Positions 11,915 to 21,823 of a DNA stretch of 64,000 nt are shown piece after piece. The notes under the pieces are model-generated. The model worked only from the letters and a program-made list of their open reading frames with translations. It ran no database searches and was not told where the DNA came from. The DNA comes from Diplosphaera chodatii (taxonomy: Eukaryota > Chlorophyta > Trebouxiophyceae > Prasiolales > Stichococcaceae): the NCBI GenBank assembly GCA_032358165.1, contig JAALGY010000063.1, positions 620,001-684,000 of the forward strand, given 5' to 3'. A program made the translations under genes and the position numbers. The first letter of the stretch is position 1; each line of letters starts with the position of its first letter.

Positions 11915-12567
11915 ATGACCTTGCTCACAGCCAGCAGGGCGCCGTGCAGCGCAGCAGCGTGCAGCCAAGGGGCACGGCAGCAGCCGAAGGCTTTGTCAGC
12001 TCGCGCACACAGCCTCCAGCCAGCTGCGCGTTTCAGTGCTCAGCGACACAGCTGCTTGGGCGCGCTGCGGTGGCGCCAGGCAGCATGCCCAGCGGGGATC
12101 AGCCGGTCGGCGCGCCTGCGGTGTCGCGCGGACTCGGACGACGAGGCTGAGCAGCGGCTGCCAGAGGGCACCCGCGTCCGGGTGAAGCAGTCGATCATGG
12201 TGTACCATGCGCCCAAGCGGAAGGAGGGGTTGGATCTGGAGGGCATGGAGGGGGAGGTGCTCGCCTACGTGGACGACTACAAGGGCAAGAAGCTGTCCAG
12301 CAACCTGCCGGTCAAGGTCCGCTTCCTGCTGGACAACGACGGCAAGGAGACCAAGTTCTTCTCGCACCTGGTGAGCCCCGCGCCACCGTGCAGCCAGCGG
12401 CAACATGTACCATGTAGCATATGCATCAGGATGCACCAGTATTGTGTCGCGTCTCCCATGCTTGGGAAAGATGACAATTGGGTGATCCGCCAGGTAATCA
12501 TGTCTGTCATGGCCGAGTCTTGCTGCATCTGTGGCTGCAGGCGCCTGATGAAGTTGAGGCAATATAG
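11915..12567 (+). CDS. FTRV: Ferredoxin-thioredoxin reductase, variable subunit (FTR-V), plastid
   Basis: The non-catalytic partner of the [4Fe-4S] FTR catalytic chain. It stabilises the heterodimer that passes electrons from ferredoxin to chloroplast thioredoxins. Exon 1 (11915-12370) encodes a transit peptide of about 70 residues rich in Ala, Ser and Arg, then LPEGTRVRVKQSIMVYHAPK, LDLEGMEGEVLAYVDDYKGK and SNLPVKVRFLL, ending KFFSHL at a GTGAGC donor. Exon 2 (12541-12567) adds APDEVEAI and the stop; phase is preserved (456 nt then 27 nt). The order VYH.PK, LEGMEG, NLPVKV.F, FFSHL is the normal SH3-like barrel of FTR-V. The upstream in-frame GTG at 11897 is not used as the start because an ATG follows at 11915. 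Confidence 0.93.
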
Positions 12568-13245
12568 CAACTGGCTGGAGAGCTGAGAAGTAGGAGCAGA
12601 GCTTGAGTCTTGAGAGTTGGGTGGAATGAGCTCCATCGGTGGTTTCGAGCTGGGTCGGTTGAACAGAAAGCATCTGCAAGTGATGTAGAGCAAGCTGGCC
12701 ACCAGTGTTGCATGTTGTCATCCATGCGGGGTTACATACAATGGAATCTCATTCATCACGTGTTCGCTACTGACACAATGGTACCATATGTGCACGACAA
12801 CATAGGTAGCCAACACATTATGCCCGCATCTGTCCTGCCGCCCGCGCAAGGCCGTTGCACTGATTCTTATTCAGAACCAGCAGGCAACAACATTGGGCAG
12901 AGCGGCCATCATCCCCTGCACCTCTTATTCAGCCTGTTCTGTAGTGCAGTCTGTCACCCGCAAAGCATGCCACCCAAGCCTAGAAGACGAAACCAGAACG
13001 GGGACAAACCACTGTAGCTCAATATGAGCTGGACCTGCAAGGACAAAGGCAGCAATAGCCGCGCCACTGTCAAAATTGCCACCACCATGGCTCAGCATCT
13101 GCTGAGCAGTGCTTCACGTAGCCTCGAGTGGCTTCACGTGAAGATGCCACAGCAGACGTTGAGCAGCATGCGTTGTGGCTGTTGGCGTGGCGGTGAGCGC
13201 TGTTGTGCCAGGCAGCGGGACGGCTCGCTGCCACAGGGGGCACGG
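12568..13245. other. Intergenic region between convergent FTR-V and CDC25 genes
   Basis: 678 bp shared by two convergent 3' ends. An inverse TGTAA (TTACA) at 12732-12736 is on the strand of CDC25 but lies 510 bases past its stop. A 135-codon plus-strand frame (12610-13017) has no recognisable motif and is probably noise. Confidence 0.4.
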
Positions 13246-16200
13246 CTACACTCGCTCGCCCTGGCGTGGCAGGGCGGTCTTCTTCCGGGTGTCCTTGCGG
13301 CACCAGGCCGCCTTGCTGAGGCCGTGCTGCTGCTTCAGCTGCGCGTCGTAGCGCTTGTCGCCCATGCGCACATACGCGCCGTTGGGCGTGCACAGCTGCG
13401 GGTAGTGCTCCTGCGCAAGTCAGACGAAATGCTTCGTGAGCAGCTGCAACCCTGACGGGGCTACGTTGGAGCCATTTGTCCACGGTGCAGAGGTTGTCCA
13501 ACAGCATACGGCTGGACGCTGCGGGCTGGTGGGGCCGCACCTGGAAGGCCTTGTAGCCGCCGGCGAGGACGTACATGTGCGGCACGGCGAGCGCGGGGTA
13601 GGACGCCAGGTGCATGCGGCGGTCGAGGTTGCGGATGTGGCGGAACATGCGCGGCCCCCGCTCGCTGGAGAACTCACAGTAGAAGATGATGGGCGTGACC
13701 GCCCAGTCCACCGCGCCCGCCGCCCCAATCGTTGCTGCCTCCACTGCTGTCGGATCCTGCATGAACGTGTCACACACTTGCTGTGGCGCGGTGCATTGTT
13801 AATCAGCGTGTGAGCACAGCAAAAGTCACAATGCAGTCACTGGCAGCTCGCAGAGGATATCTGCCTTGCAGTCTGGAAGCACTGACAGCAAGCACATTAC
13901 AGCAACAAACGTGCTTTTGGGCGAACCTGCATGTTGACGGCGCCGGTGATGCAACCGCCGGTGTGCTCATAGTCATATCGGCAGTCGATCAAGACAGCAC
14001 GACCGATGCCCTCCCAGGTGTGGTGACCCGTCAGCAGCCGTGCCACTGTCTGCGCTTCAACGCTGGGCAGCCCAATGCCTGCGTTTTCGATCTGCGAAAG
14101 GCACATAACGACTTTGCACAGATTTGCTTTGTGCGGGTGGTGCGCTTACGCATGCGGCAGGCAAGCTCACTGACAGCAGGTTGCTGCAACACGCTTTGCC
14201 TGAGCATTCACCCGGCTGATCAGTAGCCAAGCCCATGAGGACAACCATGAGCAAAGCACAGACGGCCACAGTGGGCCTTGGGTGCTTATGACTGCTGGGG
14301 CACACCAGTGGCAAGAGGCTGGCGGGCGCGGTGTGCAGGGAGACGCGGCGCTTGGCGGGCGGCGCGCAGCTGGACGGCAGCGCCGGCGGCGGCGGCGAGC
14401 ACATGGTGTCGTCCTGGCTGCCCTCTCGCTCTGACGGGTGCATGTCTGCATGCACTATACCAGCGACCCTCAGCAGTGCACGATATCTGAGGTCTGCCAC
14501 ACCTGGTGTCGGGCACATTTCACAGCTGGCCCACAAACATGAACTGCCAGTGCCGCTGCAGGCAGCACACCTGCACAGGCTGTGGCCGGTGAGCAGAAGA
14601 GCGTGCGGCCGAACTTCGGCGACGGCAGGGGCCCAGGCGTCAGCGAAGCAGCCCTGGCGCCGCCGTTCTGCGAGGCGCCGACGTCCTGCATGACGTCTAT
14701 TGCCAGGGGCTCCAAGCAGCAGGCTTGGGCGGCCGCAGGGGCGGTGGCCGGCGCCTCTGTGTCCTGCATTGATCGAGTGCAAACGCATCAGTGCAGCCTC
14801 ATAGCCAGCGTGTCTGCAACCTGCCATCCCATGCATGCATGGCAGCCATCAGGGAGCCTGCAACGCATGCATCAACATCCACATCGCAGCAGATCATCAG
14901 GTTGTTCACCAGGCCGGCGGCCGAGGTGACCATGGGCTCGGGCGCGGAGATGCAGGTGCGCAGGGGGGCCGCCGGCGACGCGGGGTTGGAGTACGTGGGC
15001 AGCGCCGGCATCGACGCCAGGCCCGTGACGCTGCCGCAGTGGCGCTTCAGCGGTGCCGAGCGCGACAGCCGCCGGGACCGCCCGCCGCTGCCAGCTTCTG
15101 CACCTGCCGCGTGGGTTGTCATCAGGATGTTGCAAAGTGAATCAATAGGTTTCTGCTGCAGCACGAAAGCGATCTGGGAGGAGGTACCTGCCTTACACCA
15201 GAGCTTGCACTGGTTTCCTCCCTCATACACACAGGGTAGGGTCACAAGTGATCATGCTGCAAAATACCTGTGGGGCTTTCATACAGCTTTCGCTTCGGAT
15301 TATTGATGGGGAGCTGGGGCGAGGGCGAGCTGAAGCACTGGACTGCCTGTTCAGCCCTGCAGAAATTCACGACTGATGTTACTGACCGGAATCAAAAACG
15401 ACGCTGCCATGCTCAGTAGGGTGGAGTGCACCGTCCACAAGCATCTGACATTGAGTCGCAGCGCCTGCTCCGTACACCGCAGACGTGGACAAAGCACACC
15501 TGGTGGCCTTGGAAAGCGGATCCCGCGCCGGCGGCAGCGCCGAACGCAGGCTGAGACCCTCGGCCTTCTGCGACAGCATGCTGATGCAGGGCGTGTCGCT
15601 GGCTGCGGTGCATGCGCTGGTGGCGCTGCCCCTGTTGGCCCTGAAGTCCGGCGCGTCATGTGGCAGAGGCGCCAGTGGCACACGCGCTGCTGGGTGCAAA
15701 GCAGAGCACCTCAGATCAGACTCTGACATGTACTCATGCTTCAGATTTTGTTCAAAGCACAGCTACAGGCGGCGAGCAGGCCGTCTCAGGATGAACACTG
15801 CGATGAGCGGCATGCCCAAGCACAGTTCAAACATATCAGGCGCACAAGTCCGAGATGCTCATCTTGCTGCGATGCGCGCATTGCTGTGGGTCAACACAAC
15901 GCATGCGTTGCTATCACAGATGAGGGAGTGCTGCTGCGGCTCATCAGCAATCGTCACAGCCATCGAGTCAGCAGGCAACAGTCAGGCCTCTTCTGACGGC
16001 TCACTCAGGATGCGCAGACGGCGCGGCTTGCCCCGCGCGTTGTCGCAGCCGGCCTCCTGAAACAGGTCCAGCAGGCGGGTTGCGGGCCCCGGCGAATCGC
16101 CCAGCATCGCGGCGTTCGTCCCAGTGCTGCCGCACCGAGGTCCGCTTGATTGCACCCCAGCCGGCCCTGGGCTCAGCGTTGGGCCCCCATGTGCCTCATG

Positions 16201-16363
16201 AAGGGTCCTTCAGACCGATCGCAGCGGACCGCCTCGCCTGCCGGTTCCTGCGATGGCCAAGAGCGCTGTCGGAAGGTGCACTCACCCTGGCCGAAACCGT
16301 CAGCAGGGGCCACCCTGCTCCCCATGATCGCCGCTCACGCCAATCGTGAGGCAACGACGACAT
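13246..16363 (-). CDS. CDC25: CDC25-type dual-specificity phosphatase
   Basis: Removes inhibitory phosphates from cyclin-dependent kinases at cell-cycle transitions. The catalytic rhodanese-fold domain is at the C-terminus. One exon (about 14080-13930) has [20 protein letters not shown]. The next (about 13777-13440) has the CX5R active site [20 protein letters not shown], with catalytic Cys and Arg intact, then [20 protein letters not shown]. The last exon ends [20 protein letters not shown] and a basic tail before the stop at 13246-13248. Upstream Ser/Pro-rich exons (about 14230-16360) match the long, poorly conserved regulatory N-terminus of the family, e.g. [20 protein letters not shown]. 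The start is uncertain: the ATG at 16363 (MSSLPHDW) is the best candidate. This is the classical CDC25 signature rather than the short plant arsenate-reductase-like form. Confidence 0.88.
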
Positions 16364-16883
16364 GATCTTGCACCTTTCGCGCTGGCGAATGCGGCTGGAC
16401 CACCGCAGTTTCGGCCTCACGCGGCGGCAGCAGTTTGGCAGTTGGGAGACGACGGAAAGCCTGGAGGCTGAGCGCTCTGGGCTGCTGTGGGTTGCGAGAG
16501 GGCGTTCAGGACGGTTCAGCAGCTGTGTATGATATGCGTGGATGCTGCTCTGTGTGTTGCCGCCTGTGCGATCGATGACTGGGCGATTGAATGCCAAACA
16601 GCATTTGCATTTTGCGCCCAAACCCTGTTTGTACTGCGGGATTGTACTGCGAGGCAGACTGGTCTGCAGCCTGCATCGTCTGCAGGAGTGCAGGTCGTCA
16701 GGTAATAACTCTGACCACCTAATGTTTCCATGCCCCTAAGTGACCGCCGATACGGACCTTAATGACATCTTGGTGTGCTGATGATGGAGCAGCACGCCAT
16801 TGTAGCATTACAGATGATAGGTCCACATGCATGCAACTGGCGGCTGACCCTCACACAGCTAATGCAGTAGACGCATGCATCAC
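16364..16883. promoter_or_regulatory. CDC25 5' flank and WDR13-like 3' flank
   Basis: Both flanking genes are on the minus strand. The part near 16808 holds a TTACA (minus-strand TGTAA) poly(A) signal for the WDR13-like gene. A minus-strand frame continues upstream of the chosen CDC25 ATG to 16621 and could hold an extra 5' exon. Confidence 0.35.
16808..16812 (-). terminator. Putative TGTAA polyadenylation signal of the WDR13-like gene
   Basis: Minus-strand TGTAA located 72 bases past the stop codon, a reasonable distance for an algal poly(A) signal. Confidence 0.45.
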
Positions 16884-19766
16884 TCAGTACTGGTCCTCAT
16901 GCTCCTCCTCTACAGCGTGCTGTCGCTTCCACACTATCACTGTGCCATCGCAGTCAGAACTGGCTAGCCTGCGCTCGTCATACGCCCAGGCCACCGCGAC
17001 TGTCGGCGCGCAGTGCCCCTGCAGCCGAACCACCGGGACGGCCGCCGCGCCAGATTCTGCAGTGGAGTCAGATCCTGTTCAGTATCCGAAGCGTCAATCA
17101 TGCACTTGAATTCAGTAGCCCACGTTTGCATGGCCAGGTGGCCTACAAGTGGATGATCATGGTGATGAATATTGTGGTCAACATGTGCAGACTTTGTTGA
17201 CAACAACTGCATGGCAGCAAGTTTCGCGCAGGCCAGAGCGAGGGCGCACCTGACACGTCGTACACGTAGACGGAGCAGTCCTCGGAGCCGAGCGCCACGT
17301 ACTCGGGCTCGTCGCTGGGCAGCGTGGGGCACCAGGCCGCTCGGATGGGGCGCGCCGACTGCGGCATCAGGTGCTTGCTCGACAGCTCCAGCTTCACCCT
17401 GCCACCCTGCAGCATTTGCAGGTACCACACCAAACATTGGCGATGCTGGCAGCACGCCTCAAGCCTCCGTGTAACAAAACAGACGTGCAGAGTGGATGTC
17501 CAGTCGCACTCGTGCGGCTGAGGTTCAGACATGCACTGTGGCTGGGGGCCCACCTTCTTGTCCGAGGTCACACGGTATACGCACACCAGGTCATCTGTGC
17601 CCGCCGACAGCAGCGCAGCGCCCTTCACGCTGTTTGCAAACTGCGTGTAGCTGAGGCTCGCCAAGCTGGCCAGTCTGTTGCCTGCACGCCATCGTGGTGT
17701 GCTACTGGCAGCCAAACCTTTCCCAACAAGATCATTAAAACGCTCAAGGCTGATGCACCTTGAGGTCTCCACTCACGGTCATCCGCATTGGGGGCAAACC
17801 TGCCTCACCGGCGGGAGGGACGCGCTCCAGCTGGACGAGCGGCCGCAGCGCACCCTTGGCGCACAGTGCAAGGCGCAGCACATGGATGTAGCCAGCAGAG
17901 TCGCCGACGAAGAGTGCATCGCGGGAGGCATCCATTGCGACGACCCCCACGCCCTCCTCCTGAGTGCTGGCCAGGGTGGCTCGGCACCCATCCAGTTCCA
18001 GCCCTGCAGGTTACAGAATACACGGTGATCTTCCTACATTCACGCCTGGCACGAAGTTGCTGATGCTGCAGCATATAGCAGTAGGGTACTTGGCAGAGCA
18101 TGTGGGTGGATTGGGCGTCGGGTGTCTTAGAGCAGCAGTCTCACCTGTGCTGGCGTTGAACACCTCAACAGTGCCGGCCTCCGTGCCAACAATGATCCTG
18201 TGCGGCAACCGCAACATCACACCCACAGCAACACGTCCATGAACCATGCTACCACCATATGCTGCGCAAATCTCGCCATCACGAGGAGGGGGCTCACAGG
18301 TTTTGGTTGACAGGATGGAACAGGCATGCGGCCGCTGGTGTGGCCGTTTCGAAACGCCGAGCCATTGACCAGATGCCATCGTCATTGGATGACAGACACA
18401 CGCTGCCATCCGCTGTGGGTCAGGTCAGATCCAATTGGCAATCTGTGGTGGCCAGTTCTTACATGCGCATTCGCACTGTGTCACTCTCAAAGCGTGAGGC
18501 ACAGCAATGCAATATGCACCTGAGGATGTCAGCAGCTGATGGTTCTGGAGTGACCAGTCCAGGTCTGTCACCCGCTTCTTATGCTCCCGCATCTCCTGCA
18601 AAGCATGTTATGCCTCCCCATCGCATGCCATGGCGTGAACATGCGGGAGGTGTCAGAATCATTGCCATGTGGGTCGATCGAGGAGCGAGCATGCACGACA
18701 GCAGGGTCTGAGATAGCCCTGCAATCTTCGCATGCCAGCGCACATGGAGGATGGATGCCTTCTGGTCGCTGATTCTGGCAATGCGCACAACACCGTCGTC
18801 AGCGCCAAACGCCAGCAACGCCGAGTCCAAGCGACCAAAAGCCAGCGCACCCACCGGCGCAGATGCTTTGTCCAGGACGCACTGCATGCCTGCAGCAAGA
18901 TAGCACTTGCAGCCAGCTCAGTCTAGCTGCAGTGCTCACATGCACCGGCCTGCCGGGAGCACAGAACAGTGTGTGCACTGTTGTATGTGACTGCAGGGTG
19001 GCAGATGCAAGCACACCTGAAAAGGCGTACGGAGCTGCCTTTGCAAGCTGTGCTGGCTCAGCACCATTGGCAGCGTCCTCATGGGCTGCAGGCGCGGCCG
19101 CTGGAGTGGAGGCGCTGGGATCTGCTGGAGGGCCAGACGTAGACGGATGCGAGGACACGCCAGCAGACTGCTCTGTTGACTCACTGCCGTTTGGAGTAGC
19201 GACGGCTGCATCTGCATGTGTGACTGCCTGCTGCGTAGCAGATGACTGCTGGGCTACTGCCGACAGCGGCCCTGCTGGCTCGCTGCTCGCTGTGGTGGGT
19301 GGTACGCTGCCTGCATCCGAGATTGCCATAGACTCCAGCGCTGTGCCAGCTGCTGAGGCCGCAGCTGGTGCTTCGTCTGTGGCTGCTTGATCCTGGTCAG
19401 GCGATGCCCCTTGTCCATCCCGTGACATGACGCCGGCACGCAATAGCAGTGATGCGGCTGCCAGTGCAGAAGGCCTGCACGATAGTAAATGGTGATGACA
19501 CGCTCAGCAACACGCATCAATAGGCGCTTGCGACCTGTTATGCCAGTCTGATGCGCACGCCGATGCAAACTTGACTCCCTGTCGGTTGGCGCTGTCATAT
19601 CATGCTGAACGGCTGGATAGCGGATCTTCAGCAATGCCGAATGTCTCAGACCAGACGAGTCCCCTGACAGATTACTATGAGCCTGGAGGTCATCGTAGGT
19701 AGCGTACGTGGGTGCAGCAGTGAAGGCGGATCTCCAGCTCTCTGCAAGCGATGATCTCAGCAACAC
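16884..19766 (-). CDS. WDR13-like WD40 repeat protein
   Basis: A beta-propeller scaffold resembling animal WDR13. From the 5' side: YATYDDLQAHSNLSG (about 19710); a Ser/Thr/Ala-rich low-complexity segment (about 19440-19060); YAFSGVLASATLQSHTTVHT (about 19045-18990); APVGALAFGRLDSALLAFGA (about 18865-18800); FHPVNQNL (about 18300); GTEAGTVEVFNASTGET (about 18190-18140); GVVAMDASRDALFVGDSAGY (about 17950-17890); LSAGTDDLVCVYRVTSDK (about 17610-17555); ARPIRAAWCPTLPSDEPEYV and GSEDCSVYVYDVSG (about 17350-17250). The last exon ends LASSDCDGTVIVWKRQHAVE and stops at 16884. Order and motif content follow WDR13 closely, including the C-terminal SSD..G.VIVW blade. The initiating exon is not resolved: the frame around 19766 lacks an ATG, so a short 5' exon upstream is likely. 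Confidence 0.82.
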
Positions 19767-20505
19767 ACGTCCGTTGGCGCAGCGGCCTCAGCGCATCATA
19801 CCATCACGCACTCAGGTGTGCTGATGCAGCAGATACGTGCAACTTCAGGCCCCATTGTCCGGGTTGCACCCGCAATCAGTTTTTTGCGATCAATCACTAT
19901 GTGTGCATCCTGCTTCCTGTCCGACAAATTGTCAGACAATGTACCGGCTATGCATCCGTGCGGGCTAGAGATCGCTCGAAAGCACCCGATGGCGCCAAGC
20001 CTGCATTCGAAAGCCTTAAGATCGGCCCAATCGTGTCTATATCAGTCGCACCGCATCCTGAGGAGGGTTTGCACGGTTCGCTGAGTTTGACCGTTGCGAA
20101 ACTCGACAGTCCCGCGCTTGACCGTCGGCACATGCAGCTTGCTGGACAGCTGGTGGGAGACTAGGTGCACTTTTCGAAGCACGTTTCGCACGCCTGACGC
20201 CCCGTCTGTAGCAGGGTCGCGACGTGGTCATGACCACGAAATATGGCGTGGTGCGCAATATGCAGGCTTTTTGTGCATGTGCCCGTCGTTGTGCTACGAA
20301 ATCAGCATATAACAGAGATTGATTCCAGCCGTCGTATTCCACCCCGTTTGCACGTCGTAGTTTATGGAGCCGGGCTACCTTGGTCCGGTTGCAGCCCAAG
20401 GCAATACTGCGGCAGAAGGTGCAGCCAGACCAACGCGTCCTCTCAGCCCTGCGGGCTGCAGGATTCCAGCATCCAAGACTGGCAAGGTACGGCCAACATG
20501 AATCT
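19767..20505. other. Region between WDR13-like and CFAP96-like genes
   Basis: Divergent 5' flanks. It probably contains a short first exon of the WDR13-like gene. A 185-codon minus-strand frame (20037-20594) and a plus-strand frame (19751-20164) were examined and have no recognisable domain. No RNA gene was found. Confidence 0.35.
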
Positions 20506-21669
20506 ATGGGAAACAAAGTAGTCAGCAGCCTAACTTGCAGTGCATGCGTAAAGCGCGTGCAACACAAACACCTGCAGTTGGCAACATGCTGCACCTACAT
20601 ACCGCGAAGAATCCTTTGCATATAGATTGAGTCACCGTCAAAACTGTTGTGACGACCCTGTCGACTGTTGCAGAATAACGATGCGACCTTCTCGCCCTTT
20701 TCTTCTCTGCATACGGAGGACCCATACAAGCAGCGGCAGAGGAGGTGAGCATGCAGCCCATGTGTGAATGAATCCCACACTGATGCAGCTGTGCCCTAGT
20801 TGTCCCGTTTGCGTGCCTACTGGTCGTGACCAGCCAACAGGAGGGTGCGAGACGGGCCGGCTTTCAAGCCAGCTGGCAGGTCACCTGACATCACAGCAGC
20901 AGCCGATCAGCAGCCGCCTGCACCCCAACAGAAGCCAGCAGACATAGAGCACCAGAAGCGGGGCATCTTTACTAACCCATCCAAGAAGGTCGGGCGTGTC
21001 GACATCATTTGACACATAGTGTGCAGCATCCATACATATGCGAGTGTCACAAAGGGTTCTGCTTCCACACAGCATCAGCGTTCGTAATTTGTAGGGCGGC
21101 TTTGGCTTTGTGGGCACCACGTTATCAGAGCGAGCTGGCGCCAGGGGCGTCGTGGGTGAATATGAACACAGTACCCCTGCGAACCTGGCTGAGGCTGGCA
21201 GCCAAGCGTCGGCTGAAGAGGCTGATGCCAAGCTGGAACCCTTCAGATCTGCTGTGAAACCGCGGCGGCTGTGTCAGGAGCAATGAGTGACCCAGAATGG
21301 CAGCCACGCCTGCAGGTGGGCCGACTCCAGTGGCGACCAGTAACGATCAGCAGTCGTGGTGCCACCCTGAAACGCTTGCATGCTGCACTGCTTTGCTGCT
21401 GCGCCATGCTTTTACACATGCAGATACAGGTGCAGGAGGGGGGAGGACCACGGGAAGAGAAGTCATCAGCAGCCCCCTTCTGGCCACCGCATGTGGGCGG
21501 CAAGACGTTCAGCTCCTACCCCGAGCATGCGCCAACGCCGCCAGCAGCAGCAGCACAAGGCAATGCAGCAAGCGACAACGACAACAGCGTGCATGGTCGT
21601 CCGTGGATACACGCAGCCAGCAGTCACAGCGGGCCGACCCGCTCAGTTGTCGGCATGAATGTGACCTGA
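20506..21669 (+). CDS. CFAP96 / C4orf47-like cilia- and flagella-associated protein
   Basis: Exon phases join cleanly. Exon 1 is 20506-20517 (MGNK); exon 2 is 20674-20744 (NNDATFSPFSSLHTEDPYKQ); exon 3 is 20841-20988, ending IEHQKRGIFTNPSKK; exon 4 starts at 21095 with GGFGFVGTTLSERAGARG. The last exon, from about 21431, has FWPPHVGGKTFSSYPEH and ends near HSGPTRSVVGMNVT. The combination GNK.NDA.F.PF, then TNP.KKG.G...T, then P....GG..F..YPEH, then a P.RS.....NV tail follows the animal CFAP96 pattern (human C4orf47 has LYTNPGKKGTGYGY and a P.ESIMTLNV tail). Family role: a microtubule or centrosome/axoneme-associated protein. The MGNK start might allow N-myristoylation, but that is speculative. 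The gene converges on the ABC1 kinase gene. Homology is inferred from motif order only. Confidence 0.72.
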
Positions 21670-21823
21670 ACATGCTGCACAGGTTGTACAGGACTGTGTT
21701 GCAGCAGGTACATCAGCACAAACTATGCGATCAGGACTGCTCTGCCCGTTCTGTGATCACTAACATCCAACGAATTGACAGCCGCGTAGATGGGCAGGCC
21801 TGTGTCCTGCTGGGACGCTGTAG

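Noticed and set aside
11548..11928. 126-codon minus-strand ORF upstream of the FTR gene
   Set aside because: It overlaps the FTR-V start, has no recognisable domain and no matching exon neighbours; likely chance in GC-rich DNA.
12610..13017. 135-codon plus-strand ORF between FTR and CDC25
   Set aside because: No motif, sits in a convergent 3' region and shows no splice-linked neighbours.
19764..19880. Possible tRNA (TGGCGCAGCGG resembles an A box)
   Set aside because: No proper B box, T-arm or pairing acceptor stem could be built downstream.
20037..20594. 185-codon minus-strand ORF
   Set aside because: Composition is Arg/Cys/Ala-rich like other shadow frames, with no conserved block, and it overlaps the start of the well-supported plus-strand CFAP96-like gene.
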